Shown: positions 28,582 through 40,167, counted from the first letter of the stretch. The stretch: 64,000 nt of DNA from Stenotrophomonas rhizophila (GCF_007667275.1 NZ_VDQT01000001.1:930001-994000), one strand, 5' to 3'. Made by a program: numbers and translations. Notes: a model not told the origin generated them from the sequence alone.

Positions 28582-30219
28582 TCACGACGCGGCCGATTTT
28601 TCCGCGTGGTCGGTGAGCTCCAGCAGCAGCGTGCGCTGCCAGGAGAACAGTCCGGTGGCAGACGGCACGTCCCAGCCCAGCAGCGGCCTGCCCTTTGCGT
28701 CGACCAGCAGCGCCAGCTGCGTGGTCATGAAGCCGCGCATGCTCGACAGCTGCCACTGGTATTGCGGCGCGTCCCACGGATCGGCCGCGTACAGGCGCAT
28801 GCACACCGCGTCCATGTCCAGCAGCATCTGCACGCGCGACGTGGCGCTCAACCGGGTGCGTCCTGACGCAATGGACGCGATCAACGCGTTGCAGGCCGCG
28901 ATGGCAGCTTCACGATCGAAGCGGTCGCCTTCGTCGCCCAGCCGCACCAGCTCGCCGGCGGCCTGGCTGAAGCGGGCCAACGCACTCGGTGGTTCAAGGT
29001 GCGTGATCTCGGTGGTCAGGGGTCGGCGGACCGAGGTGGCGAGGAAGGGCGGTGGCGTCACCGCCGCCGCCTCGGACGCCTCCGCCAGCGCGCTGCCCCG
29101 CAGCACCACGTTGGCGAAACTGCGGCCATCTGTGGGACTGCCTGCCAGGGGGCCACGCGGGGCTTCCCGCAGCGCCAGCCGCGTCCGCACCCAGTCCTTC
29201 TGCTGCGCCAACCATCGGCAGTAGTAGTGCGTAGCGTAGGCAAGGTAGTCCCGGAGCTGCTTGTCCTGGCCCATGCCACGGTACTCCCCGTCGCGCTGGT
29301 CCCAGATACCCCGCGAAGGCAGCCGGGCCTCCTCGATGATCGGCTTGAGCGCGCGCGCAGCGTTGATCTGCAGTGCGTTGCTCTGGGCGAATCGCCCGCT
29401 GCCCCGGCTCAACTGTGCCAGCCGGCGCAGGTACTGTACGCCGTACTTGGCCACCAGGGCCAGTGTGCGACTCTCCCACCCCAGCAGCAGGTCCGGTTGC
29501 GCTTCCAGCAGCGCCGGCACGGTCAGCAGCAGGCTGTCGGCGGCCGGGCGCGCAAGCGGCGCGCCGATCCGCCGGACGAGTTGCTGTTCGGAGGCGCGAA
29601 GGGCGCTGACCAGGCCGAACGCCAGCGTCGCACCGCCAATCGCGTGGATCGGATGCTGCCGCAGCAGCGCCTCGAAGATTGGCGCCAGGTGTTCGCTGAT
29701 CGTCGCCGCGCAGCGCGCCTGCAGCGGTGGATGATTGATCAGCTCCCCCAGGTGGAACATGATCACGCTTACATTCTCCAACGTGTATTCCTGGCGTGCC
29801 CTGACCACCTCCACGCAGCGCTGGGTCGTGCGCACCAGCCGTTCGCCCTCGCAGGGCAGCGCCGCGCTGCGCCGCACCAGCTGGCACAGGATGTTGAGCG
29901 CTTTTCCTAGCTGGATGTTGGGCGCGCGCCGGTCGTCTTCGGCATCACCGAAGCCGACGCTGGCGGCCATCACCTGCGACAGCGTGTCCAGGTCGGCGTC
30001 GATGCTGGACAGGTCGCCCTGTTTCACTATTCTTTCGTACAGCGCGGTGACGATGTCCGCCGCAGTGAGGTCGGCGGAATGGAGACCGGCGACCCCCGAC
30101 GCATTCTGGATATGGGTCGGGACGACGGCCCCGGGCGGCGCTGCGTGGACCGCGCGGAGCGGCGGCACCGGACGAACCAGCGGGCGGATCACCGACACTG
30201 CGTTACTGACGTTTTCCAT
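28582..30219 (-). CDS. Unrecognised 545-residue protein in the dap cluster
   Basis: 545 residues from MENVSNAVSV, chosen for the AGAAGG site about 8 bp upstream; a GTG 43 codons earlier is possible. No signal peptide or membrane segment is visible, so it appears cytoplasmic or effector-like. Composition is Ala/Leu/Arg-rich and mostly helical. Scattered paired-helix segments such as ALNILCQLVRR, LALVAKYGVQYLRRLAQLSR and YATHYYCRWLAQQKDW suggest an all-helical repeat-like fold. I recognise no family or catalytic motif. It sits between dapD and the ArsC-like gene on the same strand, with 66 and 158 bp gaps, but nothing in the sequence ties it to lysine synthesis. Confidence 0.6.
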   Translation of the reverse strand: MENVSNAVSVIRPLVRPVPPLRAVHAAPPGAVVPTHIQNASGVAGLHSADLTAADIVTALYERIVKQGDLSSIDADLDTLSQVMAASVGFGDAEDDRRAPNIQLGKALNILCQLVRRSAALPCEGERLVRTTQRCVEVVRARQEYTLENVSVIMFHLGELINHPPLQARCAATISEHLAPIFEALLRQHPIHAIGGATLAFGLVSALRASEQQLVRRIGAPLARPAADSLLLTVPALLEAQPDLLLGWESRTLALVAKYGVQYLRRLAQLSRGSGRFAQSNALQINAARALKPIIEEARLPSRGIWDQRDGEYRGMGQDKQLRDYLAYATHYYCRWLAQQKDWVRTRLALREAPRGPLAGSPTDGRSFANVVLRGSALAEASEAAAVTPPPFLATSVRRPLTTEITHLEPPSALARFSQAAGELVRLGDEGDRFDREAAIAACNALIASIASGRTRLSATSRVQMLLDMDAVCMRLYAADPWDAPQYQWQLSSMRGFMTTQLALLVDAKGRPLLGWDVPSATGLFSWQRTLLLELTDHAEKSAAS

Positions 30220-30377
30220 GCACGACCCTTCTGCCAGGAGAACGGCAGCATAGGCCTGCCCGGACGAGGTCCGGGCGACGGCGGCGCCAAGCTGTGACGG
30301 CGTTTGCGAAGCCGCGCCAAAGCGCGCGGTGAAAGCGTCACGGGGCACCGTGGCGATGCCCCGATTGCGTCAGGCGG

Positions 30378-31429
<1,052 letters not shown>

Positions 31430-31430
<1 letters not shown>

Positions 31431-34069
31431 CAGTGGGGGTCTCCGGCTTTTCGATCAGGGTCCAGGCAGGCCAGCATGGCGTCCTGCAGCTGCTGCCTGG
31501 CGGTTTCGGTCAGGGGGCGGTCGTGTTCATCGCTGATCACGAACATGTCTTCGGCGCGCTCGCCGAAGGTGGCGATGCGCGCGTCATGCACGCGCAGGCC
31601 CTGGTTGCGCAGTACGAAGGCGACGTCGGCCAGCAACCCCGGGCGGTCGGGGGCGACCAGGCTGAAACGGGTGCCGCCGGTGTCATTGTCGTTGGCGTCG
31701 CGGAATTCGATGCGCGGGGCAAAGCGGAAATGCCGCAGCTGGCGCGGCACCACCCGCCGCGACGGACGCAGTCGCCCAAGGTCGCCGGCCAGCGCCTCGC
31801 GCAGGGCCGCTTCCAGGCGGGGCGCATCGCCGTCGGCGAAGCTGTCGGCCGGGGTCACTTCGAAGGTATCGAAGATGGTGTCGACCGGGCCGTCGAGTAC
31901 GCGCGCGCGATGGATGCCGTAGCCCTTGCGGTCCAGGGTCATCACGATGGCCGCGAACAGGCCGTCGCGGTCGGGCGAATGCACGAATACTTCCAGCGCA
32001 TCGTCGTCGGCGGTGATCCGGCGCACCTTGACCAGGGTCTGGCCCTGCTTGATCGGCACCAGCGCCGCCGCCTGCCAGGCGAGCTGCTCCGGGCGCAGGC
32101 GGATGAAGCTCTCGTCCGGCATCACCGTGAACTGGCGGTCGATGGTGGCGTCGTCGTAGCCGCGTTCGCGCACCAACGCGCGCACGCTCTCACGCGCCTC
32201 CAGCACGCGCTCGGCGGCCGGCATCTGGTTTTCCAGGCCATCGCGCAGCGCCCGGCGCGCGGCGAAGTACAGGTCGGCCAGCAGCCGATCCTTCCACGCA
32301 TTCCACAGCTTGGGGCTGGTGCCGGCGATGTCGGCGCAGGTCAGCAGGTACAGGTAGTCGAGGCGGTCGCGGCTGGCCACCAGGGTGGCGAAACGGTGGA
32401 TCACGTCGGGGTCGGAGATGTCCTGCTTCTGCGCGGTGACCGACATGCGCAGGTGCTGCTCGACCAGCCAGGCCACCAGTTCGGTATCGGAACCGCTCAG
32501 CGCATGCGCCTGGCAGAAGTCGCGGGCATCCACCGCGCCGAGTTCGGAATGGTCGCCGCCACGGCCTTTGGCGATGTCGTGGAACAGCCCGGCCAGCAAC
32601 AGCAGTTCCGGCTTGCGCAGCCGCGGCCAGACCTCGTGGGCGATGGAGAAGCGCTCGTCGGCGCGGCTGCTGGCGAACAGGCCGATGTTCCGCAGCACCA
32701 TCAAGGTGTGCTGGTCGACGGTGTATACATGGAACAGGTCGAACTGCATGCGCCCGGACACCTGCGCGAAGGCGGGAATCCATTGCCCCAGTACGCCCAG
32801 GCGGGCCATGCGCGCCAGCGTATCCACCGCGCGCGGGCTGCGTAGCAGGGTCATGAACTGTTCGCGCGCAGCAGTGCTGGCCTCGGTGTACGCCGGCAGC
32901 TCCGCCAGCGCTTCGGCCAGCGCCCGCGCGGTGAGCGAATGCAGGCCGCGCACGTCGGGGTTGTAGGCCCAGCTGGCGAACAGCGCGAACACCTGCTCGA
33001 TGTCGCCCTGCGGCCACTGCGGATCGTTGGCGGCCAGGTAGCCGCGGCGCAGCGAGAAGCCCACGCTGACCGGCTCGGGCACGGCCTCGCCGTCGAACTG
33101 CTCTTCGAAACGCTGCAGCAGGCGGTCGCTGATCCGCCGCACCACGGTCGCGCTGCGGTAGAAGCCCTGCATCATCTTCTCGACCGCCAGGCTTTCCACG
33201 TCGTCGTCGAAGCCGAGCCGGGTCGCCAGGGTCTTCTGGTAATCGAAACGCAGCCGCTCCTCTGGACGGTTGGCGACCAGGTGCAGGCCGAAGCGCAGCT
33301 GGGCCAGCGCGCAGCGCTCGCGGCGCAGCGCGACCGCCTCGTCGGGGCCGAGATGGCCCAGCCCGACCAGCGCTTCCAGTTCGCGCACGCCGAAGGCGCG
33401 CAGCGCCATCCAGCCCAGCGTATTGAGGTCGCGCAGGCCGCCGGGGCCGTCCTTGATGTCCGGCTCCAGGTTGTCGGCGGTGTCGCCAAAGCGCTGGTGC
33501 CGGGCCAGCAGCTCCTCGCGCTTGGCCAGGAAGAAGTCGCGGGGCGGCCACAGGCCGTCGCTGTTCACGGCCTGCTTCAACGCCTGCCGCGCGGCTTCGT
33601 CGGCCAGCAGCGGGCGGGATTCGATCAGGGCGGTCAACACGGTCTGGTCGGCGCTGGCCTGCACACAGGCCTGCGCCGAGCGCACCGCGTGGCTGACCGG
33701 CAGCCCGCAATCCCACAGCAGCGCGAACAGACGTGCCAGCGCCGCTTCATGGGTGCGCTGGGCAGCCTCCGGTCCGAACACCAGCAGGTCGATGTCCGAG
33801 CGCGGGAACAGCTCGCCCCGCCCGTAGCCGCCGACCGCGAACAGCGCCAGGCCATGGTCGGCCGGCATGCAGCGCTGCCAGGCCAGGCGGATCAGGTGGT
33901 CGGCCGCGCGTGCGCGCAAGGCCAGCAGGCGCTCGATGTTGTCGCCCTGGTCGAAGCGGCGGTACAGCCGCGCGTCGGCCTGCTGCAGGGTCTGGCGGGC
34001 TTCCGCCGCCCACTCGGGGTCGGCGACGGCGTCGGCCGGCGCGTCCAGGGTCGGGCTCGCCGGCAGCAT
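31430..34069 (-). CDS. glnD: Bifunctional uridylyltransferase/uridylyl-removing enzyme GlnD
   Basis: 879 residues from [10 protein letters not shown]; the frame stays open upstream, inside map. Domains in order are nucleotidyltransferase ([20 protein letters not shown] near residue 75), a helical linker, an HD domain ([23 protein letters not shown]) and two C-terminal ACT domains. It senses glutamine and uridylylates or deuridylylates PII, setting nitrogen-assimilation status. It starts 3 bp after the map stop and its own stop overlaps the dapD start, so map-glnD-dapD look like one transcription unit. Confidence 0.96.
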
Positions 34070-34071
34070 GC

Positions 34072-34845
34072 TCAGACCTGCGATTCGCCGGGCGACAGGG
34101 TCAGCACGTCCACCCCGGTCTCGGTGACCGCGACCATGTGCTCCCACTGTGCCGACAGCTTGCGGTCCTTGGTGACCACGGTCCAGCCATCCGGAAGCAC
34201 CTTGTTGTAGCGGGTGCCCTCGTTGATCATCGGTTCGATGGTGAAGGTCATGCCCGGCTGCAGCACCAGCCCCTGGCCCGGGCGCCCGTAATGCACCACC
34301 TGCGGCTCGTCGTGGTAGACCTTGCCGATGCCGTGGCCGCAGTACTCGCGCACCACGCTGAAGCGCTCGCCTTCGGCGTAGCTCTGGATCGCATGGCCGA
34401 TATCGCCCAACGTGGCGCCCGGCTTGACCGCGCGGATGCCTCGCCACATGGCTTCGTAGGTCGCCTCGACCAGGCGCCGCGCCATCACCGACGGCGTGCC
34501 GACGAAATACATGCGGCTGGTGTCGCCGTGCCAGCCGTCCTTGATCACGGTGACATCGATGTTGACGATGTCGCCGTCCTTGAGGACCTTGGCTTCGCTC
34601 GGGATGCCGTGGCAGATGACGTTGTTGACCGACGTGCACACCGTCTTCGGGAAACCCCGGTAGCCGACATTGGCCGGAGTGGCCTTCTGCACGTTGATGA
34701 TGTGGTCGTGGCAGATGCGGTCCAGCTCTTCAGTGGTCACGCCCGGCTTCACGTACGGGGTGACGATGTCGAGCACTTCGCTGGCCAGGCGGCCGGCGAC
34801 GCGCATCAGTTCGATTTCCTCGGGGGTTTTCAGATTCACGCTCAT
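34072..34845 (-). CDS. map: Methionine aminopeptidase, type I
   Basis: 257 residues from MSVNLKTPEEIEL, which aligns with E. coli MAISIKTPEDIEK; an ATG three codons earlier exists. The pita-bread fold has all five metal ligands in DGDIVNIDVTVIKDGWHGDTSRM, REYCGHGIG, TIEPMIN and the final Glu near the C-terminus. It removes initiator methionine from nascent proteins. In many genomes map sits next to rpsB; here the pilus operon separates the two, which suggests the pilus genes entered an ancestral map-rpsB interval. Confidence 0.96.
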   Translation of the reverse strand: MSVNLKTPEEIELMRVAGRLASEVLDIVTPYVKPGVTTEELDRICHDHIINVQKATPANVGYRGFPKTVCTSVNNVICHGIPSEAKVLKDGDIVNIDVTVIKDGWHGDTSRMYFVGTPSVMARRLVEATYEAMWRGIRAVKPGATLGDIGHAIQSYAEGERFSVVREYCGHGIGKVYHDEPQVVHYGRPGQGLVLQPGMTFTIEPMINEGTRYNKVLPDGWTVVTKDRKLSAQWEHMVAVTETGVDVLTLSPGESQV

Positions 34846-35108
34846 GACGGCCATTATCGCCGATCCGGGCCCATTCTGAACCGAAGCCGGCAGAACGCTG
34901 ACAGCGCAGGTTCGGGTCCACGGGGGTGGCGCGGGCCGTGCGCCCCTGGGGGCCTGCAACGTAAAAACTGTGATAACTGGCCAATTTCCGTCACATCTCA
35001 CCAACAGGCCTGCTTTTATAAGGAACCCAGCGCCGCCCCTGGCGCCCTCCCCCTGCAGTACGCCGGCATCGATCCGTTCATCCAGGACCCCCGTCCAAGG
35101 AGAAGACC

Positions 35109-35642
35109 ATGCGATTCCTTCGCGCCCCGCGTCCCCTGCTGATCGGCCTTGGCCTGGCCGCTCTGGCCTCCCCCGCCATGGCCGCCGACACGACCACCTT
35201 CAACGTCCGCCTGATCATCACCAAGGCCTGCACCATCACGGCCGCCGCGGCCACCGATGTGGACTTCGGCTCGGCCCTGTCCACGGCGACCACGCCGATC
35301 AACGCGCAGGGGTCGGTCACCGCCCAGTGTTCGGCGCTGACCCCCTACACCATCGCCCTCAACGCCGGCACCAATGCGGGCACGGCCAACGACGTCACCA
35401 CGCGTCGCATGCGCAACACCGACACCACGGTGACCACCAATAATTTCGTGGGCTATCAGCTCTACTCCAACGCCACGCGCACCACGGTGTGGGGGGCGAC
35501 GGCAGGCACCAACACCGTGGCCGGAATCGGCACCGGGCTGGCGCAGGCGTATCCGATCTACGGCCAGGTCGCCAATCCCAGCGTGAACAACGCCGCGACG
35601 GGTACCTACCAGGACACCGTCACCGCCACCATCACCTACTGA
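35109..35642 (+). CDS. Csu-type pilus major subunit (spore coat U domain)
   Basis: 177 residues with a signal peptide cut after SPAMA. One SCPU (spore coat protein U) domain follows, Thr/Ala/Asn-rich, with a Cys pair (KACTIT and AQCSAL), RRM and GYQLYSN segments and the terminal TATITY strand used for donor-strand exchange. It should be the repeating shaft subunit of an archaic chaperone-usher pilus like Acinetobacter CsuA/B. It is first in a six-gene plus-strand run, with AGGAGAAG upstream of the ATG. Confidence 0.85.
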   Translation: MRFLRAPRPLLIGLGLAALASPAMAADTTTFNVRLIITKACTITAAAATDVDFGSALSTATTPINAQGSVTAQCSALTPYTIALNAGTNAGTANDVTTRRMRNTDTTVTTNNFVGYQLYSNATRTTVWGATAGTNTVAGIGTGLAQAYPIYGQVANPSVNNAATGTYQDTVTATITY

Positions 35643-35649
35643 GGTCGCC

Positions 35650-36405
35650 ATGTTCCAGCGCATGCACGGGCGCGCCATGCGCGCCACGGCGAAGCTGTGC
35701 GTCGGCGCCCTGGTCGGACTGACCCTGGCACTGCCGCCTGCCCGGGCGGCCAGCCTGCAGGTGGCGCCGACCTCGCTCCAGCTCGGCGCGCGGCAGAACG
35801 CCGAAGCGTTGTGGATCAGCAACAGCGGCACCGAACCGGTGGACGTGCAGGCGCGGGTGTTCCGCTGGACCCAGGTCGACGGACGCGACACCCTCGAGCC
35901 CACCACGGACCTGGTGGTGAGCCCGCCGATGCAGGCCCTTGCCGCCGGCCAGCAGCAGCTGATCCGGGTGGTCCGCGCGGTGCCGCAGCCGCCGGCGAGC
36001 CAGCTGTCCTACCGGGTCATCGTCGATGAGGTGCCCAAGCTGGACCCGGGCCGGCAGGGCATGCAGTTCGTCCTGCGCTATTCGCTGCCGGTGTTCGTGC
36101 AACCGGACGGCGAGGCGACACCGCCGGACCTGCAGGCCAGCGTGGTCACCCAGCCCGACGGCTCGTCGGCACTGGAGGTGCACAACCGGGGCGCGGGCTA
36201 CGCCCAGCTGGCCGACCTGGCGGTAGGCACGCTGGAGCGGCCACAGATATTCCAGCCCGGACTGGTCGGTTACGTCCTCGGCGGCCAGACCATGCGCTGG
36301 CCGCTGGACCTCCCCGCAGGCCGACTCTCCGGCGCGACCCTTTCGGCAAAGATCAATGGCGCCTCGCAAGCCACGCCACTGTCTTCGACGCCACCGGCTC
36401 GCTGA
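35650..36405 (+). CDS. Periplasmic pilus chaperone (CsuC-like), first of two
   Basis: 251 residues with an N-terminal signal ending near PPARA. The PapD-like immunoglobulin fold shows LQVAPTSLQLGARQNAEALWISNSG, the LVVSPPMQALAAGQQQLIRVVR segment and the subunit-binding QFVLRYSLPVFV strand. It should fold and deliver pilin subunits to the usher. It lies 7 bp after the shaft subunit gene, with GAGG before the ATG. A second, shorter chaperone is encoded at the end of the operon. Confidence 0.87.
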   Translation: MFQRMHGRAMRATAKLCVGALVGLTLALPPARAASLQVAPTSLQLGARQNAEALWISNSGTEPVDVQARVFRWTQVDGRDTLEPTTDLVVSPPMQALAAGQQQLIRVVRAVPQPPASQLSYRVIVDEVPKLDPGRQGMQFVLRYSLPVFVQPDGEATPPDLQASVVTQPDGSSALEVHNRGAGYAQLADLAVGTLERPQIFQPGLVGYVLGGQTMRWPLDLPAGRLSGATLSAKINGASQATPLSSTPPAR

Positions 36406-36412
36406 GGCCTGC

Positions 36413-38794
36413 ATGCGCGTCGCCCTGGCTGCCGGAGCGGTCTCGTCTGGAATGCCGGGCGGGGCGGCAAGCGCCGCGGACGCGCCACTGGACAGCGTGG
36501 CGGACATCGGCGTCTCCGCCGCCGACGACGTCATGTTGCCCGCGCCGACCCCGCTGACCGCACCGCAGACGCTGTATCTGGAGGTGACCCTCAACGGCAG
36601 CCCCCGCGGCCTGCTGCCGTTCACCGAGATAGGCGGACAGCTGCGCGCGGACCCCTCGGTGCTGCGTCAGCTGGGGTTCGGCGCACGCGGCGATGCACCG
36701 GTGCCGCTGGCGCAGATCAGCGGCGTGGTGGTCCGCTACGACGCCGGGCTGCAGACCCTGGCGCTGGAGGTTCCGCTCGAGCAGCTGTCGCTGCCCACCA
36801 CCGAACTGGGACAGGCGCTTCCCACCGCCTCCAGTGCCAGCGCCTCGCCGGGCGCGCTGCTCAATTACGACCTCTACGCCAGCCAGAACGAGGACGCGGG
36901 CAACCTGGCCCTGACCACCGAATGGCGTGTATTCGGGCTTGGCCGCGGGATCCTGCGCAGCACCCAGCTGCTGCGCACCTACCAGGACGACGGGCGCGAC
37001 TGGCGCGGCGAGAGCGTGCGCCTGGACAGCGCGTGGCAGCTGGACTTTCCCGACAGCGCGGTGACCTTGACCGTCGGCGACTTCTTCAGCGGTTTCGTCG
37101 ACTGGAGCCGACCGGTGCGCATGGGCGGCATCCAGGTGGGACGCAACTACGGGCTGCAGCCGTACCGCGTGCTGACCCCGACCCCGAGCTTCCTCGGCGA
37201 AGCGGTGGTGCCGTCGACGGTGGAGCTCTACGTCGATGGCCTGCGCCAGTACAACGGCGAGGTGCCGGTGGGGCCGTTCCAGCTTGGCGCGCAACCGGGC
37301 ATCAGCGGCACCGGCAATGCCCAGGTCGTGATCACCGACGCCTACGGCCGCATGCAGACCCTGGATTTCTCGTTCTACGGCACCCAGCAGCTGCTCGCCG
37401 AAGGGCTCTCGGACTGGTCGGCCGGCGTCGGCCGGATGCGCCGCGACTATGGCATCCGCTCGTTTTCCTATGACAGCGCGACCGTGGGCAGCGCGACCTG
37501 GCGGCGCGGGGTGAGCAATCGTTTCACCGCCGAGCTGCACGCCGAGGGCGGCGGCGGGGTCGCCAGCGCCGGGGCCGGCGGCTGGTGGCAGCTGGGCCTG
37601 GCCGGGGTACTCAACGCGTCGTATGCGCGCAGCCGACGCGACGGCCGCGACGGCGGCCAGTGGGCGCTGGGCTACAGCTGGAACAACCGGATGTTCAATG
37701 TCAATGCGTCCACCCTGCGCACGCACGGCCAGTTCCAGGACCTGGGCAGCCTGCAGGGCGCGCGCCCTCCGGACGTCACCGACCAGGTCACCACCGGCAC
37801 CAGCCTGGGCCGCTTCGGCGCGTTGAGCGCCAGCTACCTGCGGCTGTCCTACCCCGACGGCGACGACCGCCGCTACGCCAGCGTGTTCTGGAACCGCACG
37901 TTTTCCGAGCGCTGGTCCGCGTATGCCTCGTTCAACCAGAACCTGGACGAGAGCGCCGACCGCAGCGTGTACCTGTCGATCACCGCCAGCCTGGGCCAGA
38001 ACCGCCAGAGCAGCGTGGCCGCCCAGCGCAATGGCGAACGCATGCTGTACACCGTGGACGTGTCCAAACCCGTTCCCGGCGACGGCAGCGAGGGCGGCTT
38101 CGGCTGGCGCGCGCAGGCGCGGCACGGCGACGACGGCACCGGCGGTCTGGCCGAAGTGGGCTGGTTGAACCGGGTGGGCCGCTACTCGCTGGGCGCGGCG
38201 CGCCAGGGCGACGCCAGCTTCGCTTACGCCAATGCCAGTGGCAGCCTGGTCTGGATGGGCGGCCATGTGTTTGCCGCACGCGAGGTACCGGATGCGTTCG
38301 CGGTGGTGTCCACGGGCGGGTTCGGCGGGGTACCGGTACGGCTGGAAAACCGCCCGATCGGGGTGACCGACGAGAACGGCCTGCTGCTGGTGACGCCACT
38401 GCTGTCGTGGCAGCGCAACCGCATTTCGATCGACACCCTGGACCTGCCTGCCGACCTGCGCGCCGACCGCGTGGACGCCCAGGTCACGCCACGCCAGAGC
38501 GCCGGGCTGGGCGTGGACTTCGGCCTGCGCCGCACCCGCGCGATCACCCTGGTGCTGCACGACAGCGGCGACCAGCCGCTGCCCGCCGGCAGCCAGGTGT
38601 CCCTGCCCGACCAGCGACGTGCCACGGTGGGGTATGGCGGCGAGGTCTACCTGGAGGACCTGCCGGGCCGGGCGCTGCTGCGGGTGGACACCGACGCTGG
38701 CCGCTGCACGGTCAGCGTTCCGGTCGCCGAGGGTGACGCCGGCACCGCGCTGCGACTGGGACCGCTGCGCTGCCAGCCGGAGCCCGGGCCATGA
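36413..38794 (+). CDS. Outer membrane usher (CsuD-like)
   Basis: 793 residues from MRVALAAGAV; an ATG 19 codons upstream inside the chaperone gene would spoil the signal peptide. The N-terminal domain (LYLEVTLNGSPRGLLPFTEIGGQL) is followed by the usher barrel with SYDSATVGSATWRRGVSNRFTAEL, NQVVIT-type plug segments (VELYVDGLRQYNGEV) and C-terminal domains ending in CTVSVPVAEG. It is the pore through which the pilus is assembled. It overlaps the next gene by 4 bp (ATGA). Confidence 0.88.
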   Translation: MRVALAAGAVSSGMPGGAASAADAPLDSVADIGVSAADDVMLPAPTPLTAPQTLYLEVTLNGSPRGLLPFTEIGGQLRADPSVLRQLGFGARGDAPVPLAQISGVVVRYDAGLQTLALEVPLEQLSLPTTELGQALPTASSASASPGALLNYDLYASQNEDAGNLALTTEWRVFGLGRGILRSTQLLRTYQDDGRDWRGESVRLDSAWQLDFPDSAVTLTVGDFFSGFVDWSRPVRMGGIQVGRNYGLQPYRVLTPTPSFLGEAVVPSTVELYVDGLRQYNGEVPVGPFQLGAQPGISGTGNAQVVITDAYGRMQTLDFSFYGTQQLLAEGLSDWSAGVGRMRRDYGIRSFSYDSATVGSATWRRGVSNRFTAELHAEGGGGVASAGAGGWWQLGLAGVLNASYARSRRDGRDGGQWALGYSWNNRMFNVNASTLRTHGQFQDLGSLQGARPPDVTDQVTTGTSLGRFGALSASYLRLSYPDGDDRRYASVFWNRTFSERWSAYASFNQNLDESADRSVYLSITASLGQNRQSSVAAQRNGERMLYTVDVSKPVPGDGSEGGFGWRAQARHGDDGTGGLAEVGWLNRVGRYSLGAARQGDASFAYANASGSLVWMGGHVFAAREVPDAFAVVSTGGFGGVPVRLENRPIGVTDENGLLLVTPLLSWQRNRISIDTLDLPADLRADRVDAQVTPRQSAGLGVDFGLRRTRAITLVLHDSGDQPLPAGSQVSLPDQRRATVGYGGEVYLEDLPGRALLRVDTDAGRCTVSVPVAEGDAGTALRLGPLRCQPEPGP

Positions 38795-39831
38795 GCGCCC
38801 GCCTGCTGCTGGCGGCGCTGCTGGCGATGGCCACGTTGCTGGCCGTGGGCAGCGCACGCGCCGACACCACCTGCACCACGACCACGCCGGTGACCGCCGC
38901 GTTCGGCAATGTCGCCAATGCGGCGGCAGCACCGGTGTTCACCACCACCACCTTCACCATCACCTGCAGCACCACGGCGCTGAGCCTGCTGGCCACCGCC
39001 TCGGTGCGCGCCTGTCTCGGCATCGGCGCGGGCACCACCGGCACCACGCTGTCGCCGTTGCGGCGGATGACCAACGCCAGTGGCGACCCGCTGAACTACC
39101 AGCTGTTCACCACGTCGGCGTACAGCACGATCTGGGGCCTGACTCCCGGCGCCACGCCGGCCCCGCGCGTGGTGGACCTGAACTACAACGTGCCGTTGCT
39201 GACCGGCGGCAGCGGCGCAGTGTCGGTGACCATCTACGGGCGCATCCCGGCCGGACAGACGCTGTCGGCCGGCGCGTACAGCAGCGCGTTCAGTGGCGGC
39301 GATGTCCGCCTCGAATACGCGTTCAACGAGGTACTGCTGGGCACCGCGACCGCGCCACCGGCCTGCACCAGCGTGGCCGGGGTGACCGGGCACAAGGTCG
39401 CGACCGGCGGCTTCCCGTTTACGGTCACCGCCAACGTGCTGCCGCAATGCAGCGCCTACGTCACCACCGACATGGATTTCGGCAGCAATGCCGGCGCGGT
39501 TACCGGCAACATCGACCGCACCTCGACCATCGGGCTGACCTGCATCAACCGCACCGCCTACACCATCGCGCTGGACAACGGTCTGCATGCCAACGGTGCG
39601 GTGCGCCGGATGCGGCACGAGACCGATCCCGCGTGGTTCATTCCCTACGAGCTCTACCGGGACGGCGCGCGCACCCAGCGCTGGGGCAGCACCGCCAACG
39701 TCGACCTGGCGTCGGGTACCGGTACCGGCGCGGCGCAGACCCTGACCGTGTATGGCCGCGCCCCGCCGACCAGCGGCGCGGTGGCCGCGGGCAGCTACAG
39801 CGACCAGATCAAGGTGACCATCACCTATTGA
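38791..39831 (+). CDS. Csu-type pilus tip protein with two SCPU domains (CsuE-like)
   Basis: 346 residues with a signal peptide ending GSARA. Two SCPU domains in tandem: residues about 25-185 (starting TTCTTTTPVTAAFGNV) and 195-346 (FTVTANVLPQCSAYVTTDMDFG, ending KVTITY). The first domain would be the adhesive tip domain and the second the pilin domain that accepts a donor strand, as in CsuE. It overlaps the usher gene by 4 bp. Confidence 0.85.
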   Translation: MSARLLLAALLAMATLLAVGSARADTTCTTTTPVTAAFGNVANAAAAPVFTTTTFTITCSTTALSLLATASVRACLGIGAGTTGTTLSPLRRMTNASGDPLNYQLFTTSAYSTIWGLTPGATPAPRVVDLNYNVPLLTGGSGAVSVTIYGRIPAGQTLSAGAYSSAFSGGDVRLEYAFNEVLLGTATAPPACTSVAGVTGHKVATGGFPFTVTANVLPQCSAYVTTDMDFGSNAGAVTGNIDRTSTIGLTCINRTAYTIALDNGLHANGAVRRMRHETDPAWFIPYELYRDGARTQRWGSTANVDLASGTGTGAAQTLTVYGRAPPTSGAVAAGSYSDQIKVTITY

Positions 39832-39870
39832 GGCATCAAGTGCCGCGGTGGCCGGCCGATAAGGCTGGGC

Positions 39871-40167
39871 ATGACTCTCCGTCGCCGTGTCGCCGCCCTC
39901 GTCGGCCTGGCGCTGCTGGCCCCGCTGGCGGCTGCACAGGCTCAATCCGTACCCGTACCCCTGCCCAGCGCAGCGGCGACGGGACTGCGCATCCAGCTGC
40001 GGGTGGTCGACGCCTGCCGCGTGCAGGACGATGCCGGCACCGCCGGCTGCGCCACGGCGCACCAGCGCAGCGACGCGCCGGCAGCGCCACCGCCGCAGGT
40101 GCAGGCCCTGACCCCCGCGCCGGACGGCGAGCCGCAACCGCGCGCATGGCAGACCCTGACCTTCTGA
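39871..40167 (+). CDS. Small secreted protein in the pilus operon, reduced SCPU-like
   Basis: 98 residues with a signal peptide ending near AAAQA. The mature part starts like an SCPU domain (GLRIQLRVVDACRVQDD), has a second Cys (AGCATAHQRS), then a Pro/Ala/Gln-rich stretch, and ends in AWQTLTF, reminiscent of the last SCPU strand. The middle of the domain is missing. It may be a minor subunit, a capping protein or a decayed pilin. Its TGA overlaps the ATG of the next gene, so it is translated as part of the operon. Confidence 0.6.
   Translation: MTLRRRVAALVGLALLAPLAAAQAQSVPVPLPSAAATGLRIQLRVVDACRVQDDAGTAGCATAHQRSDAPAAPPPQVQALTPAPDGEPQPRAWQTLTF

Noticed and set aside
34900..35108. Crp/Clp-type operator (TGTGA...TCACA) upstream of the pilus operon
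   Set aside because: The half sites are about 16 bp apart, too far for a Crp/Clp site, so no regulator site is claimed.
38619..40146. Upstream part of a 752-codon frame ahead of the second pilus chaperone
   Set aside because: Only the last 236 codons look like a secreted protein. The earlier part is out of frame with the tip gene and has shadow composition.
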